This document shows positions 37,430 to 46,263 of a DNA stretch of 64,000 nucleotides, piece by piece (the first letter of the stretch is position 1; each line of letters begins with the position of its first letter). A program made the translations under genes and the position numbers. The stretch is from an uncultured Sphingomonadaceae bacterium (GTDB lineage: Bacteria > Pseudomonadota > Alphaproteobacteria > Sphingomonadales > Sphingomonadaceae). The notes beneath the pieces are model-generated. The model was given only the letters and a program-made list of their open reading frames with translations. It was not told the DNA's origin and did no database searches. The stretch is taken from assembly GCA_947493955.1 (NCBI GenBank), contig CANLSQ010000001.1:1914572-1978571 (forward strand). Direction: 5' to 3'.

Positions 37430-37458
37430 CTAATATCCAACTTACCCGAAAGGGGCAA
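37430..37458 (-). promoter_or_regulatory. Likely promoter of tRNA-Gln
   Basis: On the minus strand TTGCCC (37458-37453) and TATTAG (37435-37430) are 17 bases apart. The -10 box ends 33 bases before the mature tRNA. The spacing is ideal; both boxes depart from consensus. The ilvE gene ends 32 bases upstream, so read-through is an alternative. Confidence 0.45.
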
Positions 37459-37489
37459 GGGGCAGTTACAGCTATTTTAGCACATTATT

Positions 37490-38587
37490 TCAGAACAGGC
37501 GTTTGACCCAGCCATGCTTGTCTTCGGCAAGGCCACGCTGAATATCAACCAACCGCATCCGCAGTTTCTCGGTCAACTGGCCAGGGCCGCCACCACCGAT
37601 GGTAAATTCATCATCCTCGGACCGGACCGTGCCCACCGCTGTCACAACCGCGGCAGTGCCACAAGCGAATGTTTCTCTCAATTTCCCGCTGGCTGCATCC
37701 GTGCGCCATTGGTCGATGGAATAGGGTTCTTCGCTAACCACAAGCCCTTCCTCGCGCGCCAGGGTCATTATCGATTCCCTCGTAATTCCGGGCAGGATTG
37801 TGCCCGTCAGCGGCGGTGTGATCAGTCGCCCGTCATCCATTACGAAGAACAGGTTCATACCGCCAAGCTCTTCCACCCAGCGTTGCTCGGCGGCATCGAG
37901 GAACACCACCTGATCGCAATTCTGATCAATCGCTTCGGCCTGCGCGACTAGACTGGCCGCATAATTGCCGCCGCATTTGGCGGCTCCGGTACCGCCAGGA
38001 GCGGCACGGGTATAATCCTTCGATACCCAGATTGTAATCGCTGACGCGCCGGCCTTGAAATAGGCACCGACTGGCGATGCGATCACCATATAGAGATATT
38101 CCTTCGCAGGACGAACCCCCAGAAACACTTCACTGGCGAACATGAACGGCCGCAAATAAAGCGACCCGCCTTCGGCGGAGGGAAACCAGTCGCGGTCAAT
38201 ATCGACCAGTGCTTCAACAGACTTCAGAAAAACCGACTCTGGCAGTTCTGGCATCGCCATTCGCTGTGCCGATGACTGGAAACGCCGGGCATTCTGTTCA
38301 GGGCGAAACAGGGCGGTCGTGCCATCTGCCAGGCGATAGGCCTTCATCCCTTCAAATATTTCCTGCGCATAGTGCAATACCGATGACGCTGGATCCATCG
38401 GGATAGGCGCGCGCGCAGTTATTTTGGCATCATGCCAGCCCTGTCCCTCTGTATAACGGATGACCGCCATGTGGTCCGTGAACAGATTTCCAAAGCCCGG
38501 ATTTTCCAGAAGCTTTGCCCGGTCCGCATCCGATACTGGTGCATCATTCCGTTCAACAAGGATTTCCAGACTATCGTCATGCGCCAT
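37490..38587 (-). CDS. ilvE: Branched-chain amino acid aminotransferase (class IV PLP enzyme)
   Basis: A 365-residue aminotransferase that interconverts Leu, Ile and Val with their 2-oxo acids. The fold-type IV PLP lysine is in GTGAAKCGGNYAASL (near 204). Other family segments are AQEIFEGMKAYRLADG near 76, GSLYLRPFMF, and ETFACGTAAVVTAVG in the C-terminal domain. The form is the longer group of branched-chain aminotransferases. A MarR regulator is divergent from it, an arrangement I recall from other sphingomonads. tRNA-Gln follows downstream. Confidence 0.94.
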   Translation of the reverse strand: MAHDDSLEILVERNDAPVSDADRAKLLENPGFGNLFTDHMAVIRYTEGQGWHDAKITARAPIPMDPASSVLHYAQEIFEGMKAYRLADGTTALFRPEQNARRFQSSAQRMAMPELPESVFLKSVEALVDIDRDWFPSAEGGSLYLRPFMFASEVFLGVRPAKEYLYMVIASPVGAYFKAGASAITIWVSKDYTRAAPGGTGAAKCGGNYAASLVAQAEAIDQNCDQVVFLDAAEQRWVEELGGMNLFFVMDDGRLITPPLTGTILPGITRESIMTLAREEGLVVSEEPYSIDQWRTDAASGKLRETFACGTAAVVTAVGTVRSEDDEFTIGGGGPGQLTEKLRMRLVDIQRGLAEDKHGWVKRLF

Positions 38588-38659
38588 ATTCTGTCACTTT
38601 CGCTGAACTGGTGGAAGGTTTGCAACCGTAATCAGATTATCTTGCAATCCCCAAAGCAG

Positions 38660-38681
38660 CATGTCAAGATACGTCAACATG
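38660..38681. promoter_or_regulatory. Possible MarR operator
   Basis: CATGTCAAGAT followed by ACGTCAACATG is an imperfect 22-bp palindrome (7 of 11 positions symmetrical). It sits in the divergent ilvE-marR gap and overlaps the two possible marR start codons. An autoregulatory operator is plausible, but no footprint or second copy supports it. Confidence 0.3.
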
Positions 38682-39191
38682 GCTGACATATCTCGCCCTT
38701 CTGCCTCCCCGGGAGCATCGCCGCTCTTCCTTCGCGAAGACGAAATCAGACGCGGTGTGGAACTGCTCTATTTTGGCTATACCCGGCTGACCAATGCAAT
38801 TGACCAGGAGCTTGCCAAACAGGGCCTTGGCCGGGCGCATCACCGGGCGCTTTATTTCATAGCGCGCCAACCGGATTTGACGGTTGGTGAGTTGCTGCGG
38901 TTGCTTGCGATTACCAAACAATCTTTGGGCCGGGTTCTGAAGGAATTGCATGATCGTGATCTCGTGGTAACAAAAACCGGCGCCCTGGATCGCCGCCAGA
39001 AATTACTTCGATTGACCGATAAAGGCGCTGCTTTGGAAGCCGAGCTGTTCGCGCAGTTACGGGAAAAGCTGTCCGCCGCCTATGTGACCGCGGGACAGGA
39101 ATCCGTTACAGGTTTCTGGCATGTGCTAGAGGGGCTGGTTCCCGAAAGCGACCGACAGATGGTATTTGACCTGCGCAAGGACAAAACCTGA
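38679..39191 (+). CDS. MarR-family transcriptional regulator
   Basis: About 170 residues from the ATG at 38679; an ATG at 38661 would add six. The MarR winged-helix core is LTVGELLRLLAITKQSLGRV, then LKELHDRDLVVTKTGALDRR with the wing DRR, flanked by dimerisation helices. It is divergent from ilvE across a gap of about 90 bases holding a palindrome. Control of ilvE or of itself is likely but inferred. The ligand is unknown. Confidence 0.88.
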   Translation: MADISRPSASPGASPLFLREDEIRRGVELLYFGYTRLTNAIDQELAKQGLGRAHHRALYFIARQPDLTVGELLRLLAITKQSLGRVLKELHDRDLVVTKTGALDRRQKLLRLTDKGAALEAELFAQLREKLSAAYVTAGQESVTGFWHVLEGLVPESDRQMVFDLRKDKT

Positions 39192-39399
39192 AAGAACAAG
39201 GCCTGAACAACTACGAAGTTTACAAAGTGTACAGACGCCTTTTGGGCTTTTTTGGCCCGCAATAAGATTCCAAAGTTCACACAATTCTCACTAACGCCGG
39301 TATTCGCTCGGCTAGCTCATCCAGCTGGTAACGGGATCAATATACAAAGCGGAGAAAGAGCGCGGTATCACTATCACAGCGCCCGTTCTGTAGGAAAGA

Positions 39400-40212
39400 T
39401 CAGGCTTTCGCTTCCTCGGCCATTTCCCGGTTGCGTTCCATCGCCGCTTTCAGGACGTCATGAAGCAGCGCGTTCACCCGGCCGTCGGCATCCAGTACAT
39501 CGAGCCCTTTGCGGGTGACGCCATTCGGGCTTGCCACCCGGTCGGCCAGCACGCCCGGATTTACATCTGATCCAGCAGCCAGTGTTGCGGCACCATCGAC
39601 CATCGCCAGAGCCAAGCGCTCGGCTTGCGCCTTATTCATGCCCAACCCGGCCGCCGACACGGCCAACGCATCGATAAACCGAAAAAGAAAGGCAGGGCCA
39701 GAACCCGAAAGGGCAGTTGCGAGATGCATCTGCCCTTCATTCTCAAGCCATTCAGGTGGTCCCAGCGGGGCAAATAATTCATTCATCTGCGCTTTGAGTT
39801 CGGCATCCTCCGCTTCGCTGATCAGGATCATCGGTGATTTGGCGACCGTCACAGCCATGTTGGGCATCAACCGGATAATTTTACCTGCATCCGGAAAAGC
39901 TGACCGCAGGATATCAATTTCGGTCCCCGCCAACACAGACACGATATGAGTGTTTTCATGCACCAGCGGTGCGAGTTTTACCGCGACATCGTCCAGCTGA
40001 TAAGGCTTCATCGCCAGCATCACCAGATCAGGAGATGAACCTTCAGGATAATCCGGCTGCGATTGTAACCCGCCCGGCAGCGCCGATACATTCGGTTTGA
40101 CTACAGTAACCTTGTTGCCGTCCAGGCCCTGATCAAGCCATGCCTGCAGGATCGCTCCACCCATATTGCCGCAACCGACAAACCAGATGTTCTCAAACCC
40201 GTCTCCGATCAC
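39400..40212 (-). CDS. proC: Pyrroline-5-carboxylate reductase
   Basis: About 270 residues if the GTG at 40212 is used; AAGGAG is five bases before it, while the longer frame begins at a GTG inside ybjN. The enzyme reduces pyrroline-5-carboxylate to proline. Motifs are WFVGCGNMGGAILQAWLDQG (NAD(P) Rossmann), VMLAMKPYQLDDV, IIRLMPNMAVTV, and ATALSGSGPAFLFRFIDAL with GLGMNKAQAERLAL. It follows the YbjN-domain gene, ten bases past its stop if this start is right. The proline end-product is not further placed here. Confidence 0.95.
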   Translation of the reverse strand: MIGDGFENIWFVGCGNMGGAILQAWLDQGLDGNKVTVVKPNVSALPGGLQSQPDYPEGSSPDLVMLAMKPYQLDDVAVKLAPLVHENTHIVSVLAGTEIDILRSAFPDAGKIIRLMPNMAVTVAKSPMILISEAEDAELKAQMNELFAPLGPPEWLENEGQMHLATALSGSGPAFLFRFIDALAVSAAGLGMNKAQAERLALAMVDGAATLAAGSDVNPGVLADRVASPNGVTRKGLDVLDADGRVNALLHDVLKAAMERNREMAEEAKA

Positions 40213-40222
40213 GTTCACTCCT

Positions 40223-40729
40223 TCAGGCTTCACCCTGCGTATCGATCATGGCATGGGCAATCGCGTCCTGCGGACTTTTGTCGCTCCACAACACGAACTG
40301 GAACACGGGGTAAAAGCGCTCCCATTCGTCTATCGCCATATCGACAATTGTCTGCGCCTGATCCAGGCCAAGCAGGCCGCTGCCACCCAGCATGATTGCA
40401 TGCCGGAACAACAGGATATTTTCGTTTGACCAGAGATCAAAATGGCCCAGCCAAAGCTGCTCATTCACCAACCCAAGCGTTTCGTAAATGGCGATTTTCT
40501 TGTCATCGGGGACCCGAAGCTCCGGCAGAAGCAGCAATTGCAAAACGTGGTCCTCATTGCGCCAGATCGCCCGCAACTGATAGCTGGTCCAGTTGCCTTT
40601 AATCTCGACCGAGATTTCTTCTTCACTGACATGATTGACCGACCAACCGCGTGCCTCGAAAAAAGCGACCAGCATATCTACCGGCGGCGCTTCTTCCTGA
40701 TCAAGCTCAGACCATATATCGTCAAGCAT
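40223..40729 (-). CDS. YbjN-domain protein
   Basis: 168 residues with the YbjN / type III secretion chaperone-like fold. Typical segments are the start LDDIWSELDQEEAPPVDMLV, then FFEARGWSVNHVSEEEISVE, the strand pattern EDHVLQLLLLPELRVPD, and the later LVNEQLWLGHFDLWSNENIL. The family is acidic and cytoplasmic; the role is not established. It immediately precedes proC, and this pair is common in alphaproteobacteria. Confidence 0.85.
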   Translation of the reverse strand: MLDDIWSELDQEEAPPVDMLVAFFEARGWSVNHVSEEEISVEIKGNWTSYQLRAIWRNEDHVLQLLLLPELRVPDDKKIAIYETLGLVNEQLWLGHFDLWSNENILLFRHAIMLGGSGLLGLDQAQTIVDMAIDEWERFYPVFQFVLWSDKSPQDAIAHAMIDTQGEA

Positions 40730-40900
40730 TACGGTTCCACATCATTTGCATCTTTGCCCCTGCATCAGAGCCTTAGTGGCCTAGCTCAACATGCAGGGCA
40801 AGGCGGCGTAATCCCTTGGTCGATATTGTTTGTGGGAAGACTGTGGATAATCAGCGTGGATATTCTGTGGCGAAAAAGTCGACCAGATCCGGGACGAAAA

Positions 40901-41263
40901 CTAGCTGCCTGATTTTGGCGGCGTGGTTTTCTTTGGTGCTGGCTTGCGTGCGGCCGGCTTACGGGCCGCAGGCTTTTTCGCGGCTGTTTTCCGGGCGGCT
41001 GGCTTTGCTGCTGCTGATTTTGGTGCGGACTTCTCAAGAGCATCAAGCCGTTTTTTCAATGCATCAGCCTCAGCGCGTGCCTTGGACGCCATTTCCTTGA
41101 CCGCCTCAAATTCTTCCCGCGACACAAAATCCATGCCGCCGACCCATTCCTTCGCCCGCTCCCGCGCACCCGCCTCGGCTTCGCGGCCAACACCGGCCAC
41201 TGTTCCGGCCAGCCCGTTCAGTACTTTGGAAAGGTCATCAAAAAATCTGTTCTGGCTTTGCAT
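40901..41263 (-). CDS. UbiK/BMFP-family accessory protein with a Lys/Ala/Pro tail
   Basis: 120 residues. The N-terminus MQSQNRFFDDLSKVLNGLAG matches the BMFP/UbiK family (membrane-fusogenic, helps ubiquinone biosynthesis). A coiled-coil follows with FVSREEFEAVKEMASKARAE. The last 35 residues are repeats rich in AAKKPAARKP, an unusual basic tail that could bind membranes or nucleic acid. No ubi gene lies nearby. The 170 bases upstream hold no gene I can see. Confidence 0.8.
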   Translation of the reverse strand: MQSQNRFFDDLSKVLNGLAGTVAGVGREAEAGARERAKEWVGGMDFVSREEFEAVKEMASKARAEADALKKRLDALEKSAPKSAAAKPAARKTAAKKPAARKPAARKPAPKKTTPPKSGS

Positions 41264-41306
41264 GTCAATTACTCCGTCTGGGGGTCAGGGTCAGGTTATT
41301 ACGCTC

Positions 41307-41855
41307 TTATATCTGGGTACTCGCGGCAGGCACAACAAGAGTTTCTGCACCCGGATTAAGATCAACAATCTGCTTGTTTAAAATCGCAGCGAAACAGAGC
41401 CACGCCAGATAGGGAACCATTAACCAGGCAGCAGCTTTACGAACACGGCCGAAAACCAGCGTTGTGACAAAAGCCGTCGCAAAAATCATGATCAGCAACC
41501 AGAAGGCTGCAGATATCTGATGCATGCCGAAAAATAGCGGTGACCAGAAAAGGTTGAGTGCATATTGCACCAGAAACAGAATAATGCCGAGGCCGCGCAG
41601 CGGAGCGCCGCGGGCATGCATTATCATTGCCAGCGCTATTCCCATCATGGTGTACAGGATCGTCCAGGCAACTCCGAACATCCAGCCGGGCGGTTGTGCC
41701 TCCGGCTTAACCAGCGCCTGAAACCAGCGATTTTCCTCGCCTGAACCCGCAACCTGTCCTGATATGAAACCCAATAGAACAATCAGCGGGACGATGAATA
41801 AAACCCAGCGCAAAAGCGACATGCGCAATTGGCCTTTAGATGCGATCTGGTTCAC
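41307..41855 (-). CDS. tspO: TspO/MBR family membrane protein
   Basis: A 182-residue protein with five hydrophobic helices. Family motifs are WFQALVKPEAQPPGWMFGVA (with PxGxxFxxxW-like start), WTILYTMMGIALAM and YALNLFWSPLFFGMHQISAA with LNLxWSPLFF. TspO proteins bind tetrapyrroles and cholesterol-like ligands; in photosynthetic and stress-exposed alphaproteobacteria they affect pigment and redox regulation. The C-terminus is longer than usual and may lie in the periplasm. It is probably monocistronic. Confidence 0.9.
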   Translation of the reverse strand: MNQIASKGQLRMSLLRWVLFIVPLIVLLGFISGQVAGSGEENRWFQALVKPEAQPPGWMFGVAWTILYTMMGIALAMIMHARGAPLRGLGIILFLVQYALNLFWSPLFFGMHQISAAFWLLIMIFATAFVTTLVFGRVRKAAAWLMVPYLAWLCFAAILNKQIVDLNPGAETLVVPAASTQI

Positions 41856-42155
41856 GGTTTACTTCCCTTAGCCCAATATGCTCCAGCTTGCCGTCCGGCT
41901 TTCAGAGCGAATCATACAGCAGAAAACCGCTATAATATCATCGTTTCTTAGGCAATGTTGCGGCGGTTTTCCAGTGAGTTGCCTGACGCAGTGGCAACGA
42001 TCCCAATATGGGTCGTTCTGTTGATCTGATCCTTGGCATCGGACAATTTAATCCTATCTAGGAAAGACCGGTCTGATTGCGCATGGGATTTTCCATCCCT
42101 ATCTGATGGCCAACAGGATTGTGGCGCAAAGGTCCGACTGCTAGGGGCTTCGTTT
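41856..42155. other. Intergenic region between tspO and the ABC exporter
   Basis: About 300 bases between two divergent genes. AGGGG at the right end is the ribosome binding site of the ABC gene. Frames in this interval that extend into the ABC gene lack family character and are regarded as shadows. Promoters for both genes should be here but none stands out. Confidence 0.4.
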
Positions 42156-43985
42156 ATGAGTGAAAATACCAATGACAATGCCCCTGAACAGGAGCCGTCA
42201 AAGACAGAAAAACCTGCGATTAAAAGAATAGGCAATTTGCGGATGGTCTGGGATCGGGCCATTCGTTATCCAAGGCAGATAGGCTTTGCCGCAATTTCTT
42301 TACTGGTCGCCGCCCTGGCGACGTTGGCGATTCCGTGGGGTTTCAAGTCGATCGTCGATGAAGGCTTTGCTTCCGGCGGAGAAGAAATCGCTCCCTATTT
42401 TCAAATTCTGCTGGTGATTGTTGCCATATTGGCGGTGGCCACAGCACTTCGCTTCTATTTTGTCAGCTGGCTCGGCGAACGGGTTGTCGCTGATATCAGA
42501 CTGGCGGTTCAGCGCAATTTACTGCGCCTTGCCCCCGGTTTTTTTGAAGAAAACCGTCCATCGGAAATCGCATCGCGAATGACATCCGATACCGCAATTA
42601 TCGAACAGACCGTGGGCACCACCGTGTCGGTGGCCCTGCGCAACACCATTGTCGGTGTGGGCGGGATCATATTCCTATTCACACTGGCACCAGCCCTGAC
42701 AGCGGGATTGTTACTGGGTATCCCGATTGTCATTCTGCCGATCGTTTTCATTGGCCGCAAACTGAGCAGCGTGTCACGGTTCAGTCAGGACCGGGTTGCC
42801 GATGTCGGTGCCATGGTTTCTGAAACGCTAGGCGCCATGAAAATTGTCCAGGCCTTTGGTCAGGAAAACCGCGAGCATGAAAGATTTGGCGGCGCGGTAG
42901 AAACCACGTTCGAAACCGCAAAGCGGCGGATAAGGCTGCGAGCTGCCTTAACGGCAGTGGTTATCGCGCTGGTATTTACCGGTATTACATTATTGATGTG
43001 GCGCGGCGCGATCGGCGTTGCCGATGGAACCATTTCCGGTGGTACAATTGCCGCATTCGTCCTGACCGGCGGACTGGTAGCCGGTGCTTTTGGTGCACTG
43101 ACAGAGGTTTATGGCGATCTTTTGCGTGCAGCAGGCGCCGCTGGCCGTCTGGCTGAATTGCTTTCCGAAGAGCCGGGCATTGCAGCCCCGGCCTCGCCGA
43201 TAGCCCTGCCGGAACCACCGCGGGGACAAATCTCGTTCGACAACGTCACCTTCGCCTATCCCACGCGCCAGGAAACCAATGCTCTCAAGAACTTCTCCCT
43301 GAAAGTGACGCCGGGCGAAACCGTTGCGGTTGTCGGGCCTTCCGGTGCCGGCAAATCAACCCTGTTTCAGCTCGCACAGCGCTTTTACGATCCACAGGGC
43401 GGCAGCGTCCGGATTGATGGTGTGGCCCTGCCCTCCGCCGACCCTGCCGACATTCGGGAGCGGATGGCGCTGGTGCCTCAGGATACCGTGCTATTTGCGG
43501 CGTCGGCTCGCGACAATCTGCGTTATGGCATGTGGGATGCGACCGACGAGGAAATCTGGGCAGCGGCCCGCGCGGCCAATGCAGAAAAATTCCTGCTGGA
43601 GCTACCCGACGGCCTTGATAGCTTCATGGGCGAAGCAGGAACCCGGCTATCCGGCGGTCAGCGGCAACGGGTGGCAATTGCCCGGGCGTTGCTGCGTCAA
43701 ACACCGATCCTGCTTTTGGACGAAGCGACATCAGCACTGGATGCAGAGAGCGAAAAGCTGGTGCAGGACGCATTGGACAATTTGATGAAAAACCGGACAA
43801 CGATCGTCATTGCCCACCGGCTGGCGACCGTTCGTTCCGCTGACCGGATCATCGTCATGGATGAAGGTCAGATTGTGGAGCAAGGCGATCACGACAGCCT
43901 GATTGCGAAAAACGGTCTTTATTCGAAGCTGGCAGAGTTGCAGTTTAATGGCAGTGAACAGTCGAAGACTGCCTTGGCGGTCTGA
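42156..43985 (+). CDS. ABC exporter, fused permease and ATPase
   Basis: About 609 residues from MSENTNDNAPEQEPSKTEKP, behind AGGGG; a frame opening at 42033 would add 41 unlikely residues. The half-transporter has six membrane helices (about 30-310) and an ATPase. The ATPase carries Walker A GPSGAGKSTLFQLAQRF, the Q loop MALVPQDTVLF, signature LSGGQRQRVAIARALL, Walker B ILLLDEATSALD and the switch His in IVIAHRLATV. It resembles MsbA or lipid and drug exporters and probably works as a homodimer. Substrate unknown. Confidence 0.9.
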   Translation: MSENTNDNAPEQEPSKTEKPAIKRIGNLRMVWDRAIRYPRQIGFAAISLLVAALATLAIPWGFKSIVDEGFASGGEEIAPYFQILLVIVAILAVATALRFYFVSWLGERVVADIRLAVQRNLLRLAPGFFEENRPSEIASRMTSDTAIIEQTVGTTVSVALRNTIVGVGGIIFLFTLAPALTAGLLLGIPIVILPIVFIGRKLSSVSRFSQDRVADVGAMVSETLGAMKIVQAFGQENREHERFGGAVETTFETAKRRIRLRAALTAVVIALVFTGITLLMWRGAIGVADGTISGGTIAAFVLTGGLVAGAFGALTEVYGDLLRAAGAAGRLAELLSEEPGIAAPASPIALPEPPRGQISFDNVTFAYPTRQETNALKNFSLKVTPGETVAVVGPSGAGKSTLFQLAQRFYDPQGGSVRIDGVALPSADPADIRERMALVPQDTVLFAASARDNLRYGMWDATDEEIWAAARAANAEKFLLELPDGLDSFMGEAGTRLSGGQRQRVAIARALLRQTPILLLDEATSALDAESEKLVQDALDNLMKNRTTIVIAHRLATVRSADRIIVMDEGQIVEQGDHDSLIAKNGLYSKLAELQFNGSEQSKTALAV

Positions 43986-44214
43986 AGCAGAACTGTGGAC
44001 CACATTTATCTCAGAATTGGTTCTCAGTAGACAGACGATTCCACGTTGTTTGCGTCATGCTTCACCCTGTGAAGACCAGAGGGTGACAACAACAAGCCCA
44101 CTGCGGTTTGGCGCGACCCAACCAACCTGCTTGAAACTGATCGCCCCCTAACCCACTTTCTCGTTCAAAGTTTTGATGCCAAAGCCGCACACGAAACGCC
44201 CGGAACCGGGAATA

Positions 44215-44249
44215 AAAAAGGGGCAGTGGATCGCTCCACTGCCCCTTTT
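44215..44249. terminator. Strong bidirectional intrinsic terminator
   Basis: GGGGCAGTGGA-TCGC-TCCACTGCCCC (44220-44245) is a perfect 11-bp stem, flanked by AAAAAA on the left and TTTT on the right. On the minus strand it shows a GCGA tetraloop followed by TTTTTT, ending the exbD transcript. On the plus strand it can end the ABC exporter transcript. Confidence 0.9.
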
Positions 44250-44268
44250 AAAGCGTTATCGCAAACAT

Positions 44269-44721
44269 TTAGTTCGGCAAACGTGATGCCTTGCTAAAGC
44301 TGCTATATTGTTCGTTACCGACAAAACCAAATTTGCTGACACCGCTAGACTTGATCTCCGCCAATACACGGTCAACGGTCAGATAGGCCGCCACTGCATC
44401 CGGTTGGAATTGCAGTTCAGGCTCTGGAACGATTGATTTTGTTTGTATCAGAAAACTTTTAACCTGATTGAGTGTAACAGGCGTATCATTCCACAATATC
44501 TGATTGGTGGCCGTAATGCCCAACCGGTTTTTTACCGGATCAATTGGTGGTGGTGGTGGTGGATTTGGATCATCTACAGGCAGGTCCAGTTTAACCGCAT
44601 GGGTCTGGACCGGGATTGTAATGATGAACATGATGAGCAAAACGAGCAGGACGTCGATCAACGGCGTCGTGTTCATTTCCATCATCGGCTCACCATCATC
44701 TTTGCCGCCGCTCATGGCCAT
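44269..44721 (-). CDS. exbD: ExbD-type biopolymer transport protein (second copy)
   Basis: 150 residues. The single N-terminal helix reads MEMNTTPLIDVLLVLLIMFI, with the proton-path Asp in TTPLIDVLL, followed by a periplasmic domain with a Pro-rich start (DPNPPPPPPIDPVKN). With TonB and ExbB it couples the proton-motive force to outer-membrane receptors. It is the fourth gene of tonB-exbB-exbD-exbD. Two different ExbD proteins in one operon are common in this group. A strong terminator follows. Confidence 0.92.
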   Translation of the reverse strand: MAMSGGKDDGEPMMEMNTTPLIDVLLVLLIMFIITIPVQTHAVKLDLPVDDPNPPPPPPIDPVKNRLGITATNQILWNDTPVTLNQVKSFLIQTKSIVPEPELQFQPDAVAAYLTVDRVLAEIKSSGVSKFGFVGNEQYSSFSKASRLPN

Positions 44722-44764
44722 TAGTGCGTCTCCTTAAATACTCTAAACTTCATGCCGTTTCGGG

Positions 44765-45286
44765 CTATTCGATTGCAACCGGTGTCGAGAGAAATCCGAC
44801 TTTCGCGAAACCCGCGCGCTGCATGGCAAAAATTGCCCCGCCAATGCACCGATAGGGTGTGTTAATGTCACCGCGAATATGCACTTCCGGCATATCTTCC
44901 GGTGTCATGTTTTCCACACCGCCAAAAGCTTCAATCTGGTTTTCCAGCTGCGTCACGGCTCTTTGCACCAATTCATTCGAATCGATCGGGGTCGTGTTCC
45001 AATAGACCCGGCAATTACCGCCTGGATTGGCGCCGGAATATTCCGGATCGCCAGGATCACGTCCGGCAGAGTCAGTCGTGGTAACAGCAAGCAAAACATT
45101 TTCAGGTTTCGTTGTTGTCACTTCAAATTCCATAACCGGTAATTCCAACTCCACCGTCTGGATCACAACAGGAACGGCGATCAAGAAAATGATCAGCAAA
45201 ACGAGCATGACGTCCACCAGCGGGGTCGTGTTAATGTCCGATAGGGGAGTTTCCGCTCCGCCTCCGCCGCCAACATTCATCGCCAT
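44765..45286 (-). CDS. exbD: ExbD-type biopolymer transport protein (first copy)
   Basis: 173 residues with helix LVDVMLVLLIIFLIAVPVVI; the conserved Asp is in NTTPLVDVML. The periplasmic domain differs strongly from the other copy and carries cysteines (NCRVYW and YRCIGG) that may form a disulfide. It is a partner of ExbB in the Ton motor. The start is MAMNVGGGGGAETPLSDINT; the Gly-rich leader is unusual for an ExbD. Confidence 0.92.
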   Translation of the reverse strand: MAMNVGGGGGAETPLSDINTTPLVDVMLVLLIIFLIAVPVVIQTVELELPVMEFEVTTTKPENVLLAVTTTDSAGRDPGDPEYSGANPGGNCRVYWNTTPIDSNELVQRAVTQLENQIEAFGGVENMTPEDMPEVHIRGDINTPYRCIGGAIFAMQRAGFAKVGFLSTPVAIE

Positions 45287-45412
45287 AAGATTCTATCCTC
45301 TTATAATTATACTTACCGAAATTGCAGGATGACCCTGCGCATTCGAAAATCAGGACCAGCCCAAGCCGTTTGCAGAAACATTGATGTCCGGCAAACGGCT
45401 TTGGCTAGCGCC

Positions 45413-46180
45413 TTACTTTTTCGGAGCCGGCTTTGCTGCAGCTGCGGTTGCTGGCTTCGCTGGAGCCCCACCTTTCATTGCGGATGGTTTCACCGCACCG
45501 TCGGACGAAATGTATCCAAGAACATCATTTGCAAAATCGCTGAGATCTTCGGCGATACGCTTGTTACGGCCCTGCAGCCAGTTATAGGCAAGAACAGCAG
45601 GAACGGCCACACCAAGACCCAGTGCGGTCATGATCAGAGCTTCACCAACCGGACCAGCAACAGCATCAATTGATGCTTGGCCAGCAATACCAATTTTGAT
45701 CAGTGCGCGGTAAATACCGATAACCGTACCGAACAGACCGATAAACGGAGACGTTGCACCAACCGTTGCAAGCCATGGAAGACCGGTAGCAAGTTTGGAG
45801 TTGATCAAGCCTTGTGAACGATCCAGCGAACCGTGCAACCAGTCATGCGCCTCCACAGGGTCGGTCAAACGGGCGTGATCTTCTTCGGCCTTGATACCGT
45901 CGTCGACGATCTGACGATACGCACTGTTCTTGTCGAGCTTGGCAGCGCCTTCTTTCAGGCTGTTTGCTTTCCAGAACGAAGAGCGAGCAGCTTGTCCCTG
46001 CTTCATAACTTTGTTCTGCTCGAACAGTTTTGAAAACAGAATGTAGAAAGATGATACGGACATAATCGCCAGTACGCCCAATGTGAACCAAGCGATAACG
46101 CCGCCCTGCTCCATTGCTTCCCAAAAGCCAAACTGGTTTTGTGGAGCCGTTGCACCGGCCGCTAAGATTTCAATAAACAT
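45413..46180 (-). CDS. exbB: ExbB/TolQ-type proton channel protein
   Basis: A 255-residue MotA/TolQ/ExbB-family protein. The first helix is WFTLGVLAIMSVSSFYILFS. Two later helices are WLATVGATSPFIGLFGTVIG (the conserved PFIGLFGTVIGI block) and GEALIMTALGLGVAVPAVLA. With ExbD it forms the proton channel that drives TonB. The tail is rich in Ala/Lys/Pro. The gene follows tonB and precedes the two exbD genes. The membership in the Ton rather than the Tol system is inferred from tonB next door. Confidence 0.94.
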   Translation of the reverse strand: MFIEILAAGATAPQNQFGFWEAMEQGGVIAWFTLGVLAIMSVSSFYILFSKLFEQNKVMKQGQAARSSFWKANSLKEGAAKLDKNSAYRQIVDDGIKAEEDHARLTDPVEAHDWLHGSLDRSQGLINSKLATGLPWLATVGATSPFIGLFGTVIGIYRALIKIGIAGQASIDAVAGPVGEALIMTALGLGVAVPAVLAYNWLQGRNKRIAEDLSDFANDVLGYISSDGAVKPSAMKGGAPAKPATAAAAKPAPKK

Positions 46181-46263
46181 TATATATTCCCCTCAAGGAT
46201 GGATTTAATTTCAAAACAGTTTTTGCAGCGGACTGACGGCAGTCAGCCCGCTGCGATTCATTA

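Noticed and set aside
41948..42262. A 104-codon minus-strand frame upstream of the ABC exporter
   Set aside because: It overlaps the start of the exporter gene and has no family character.
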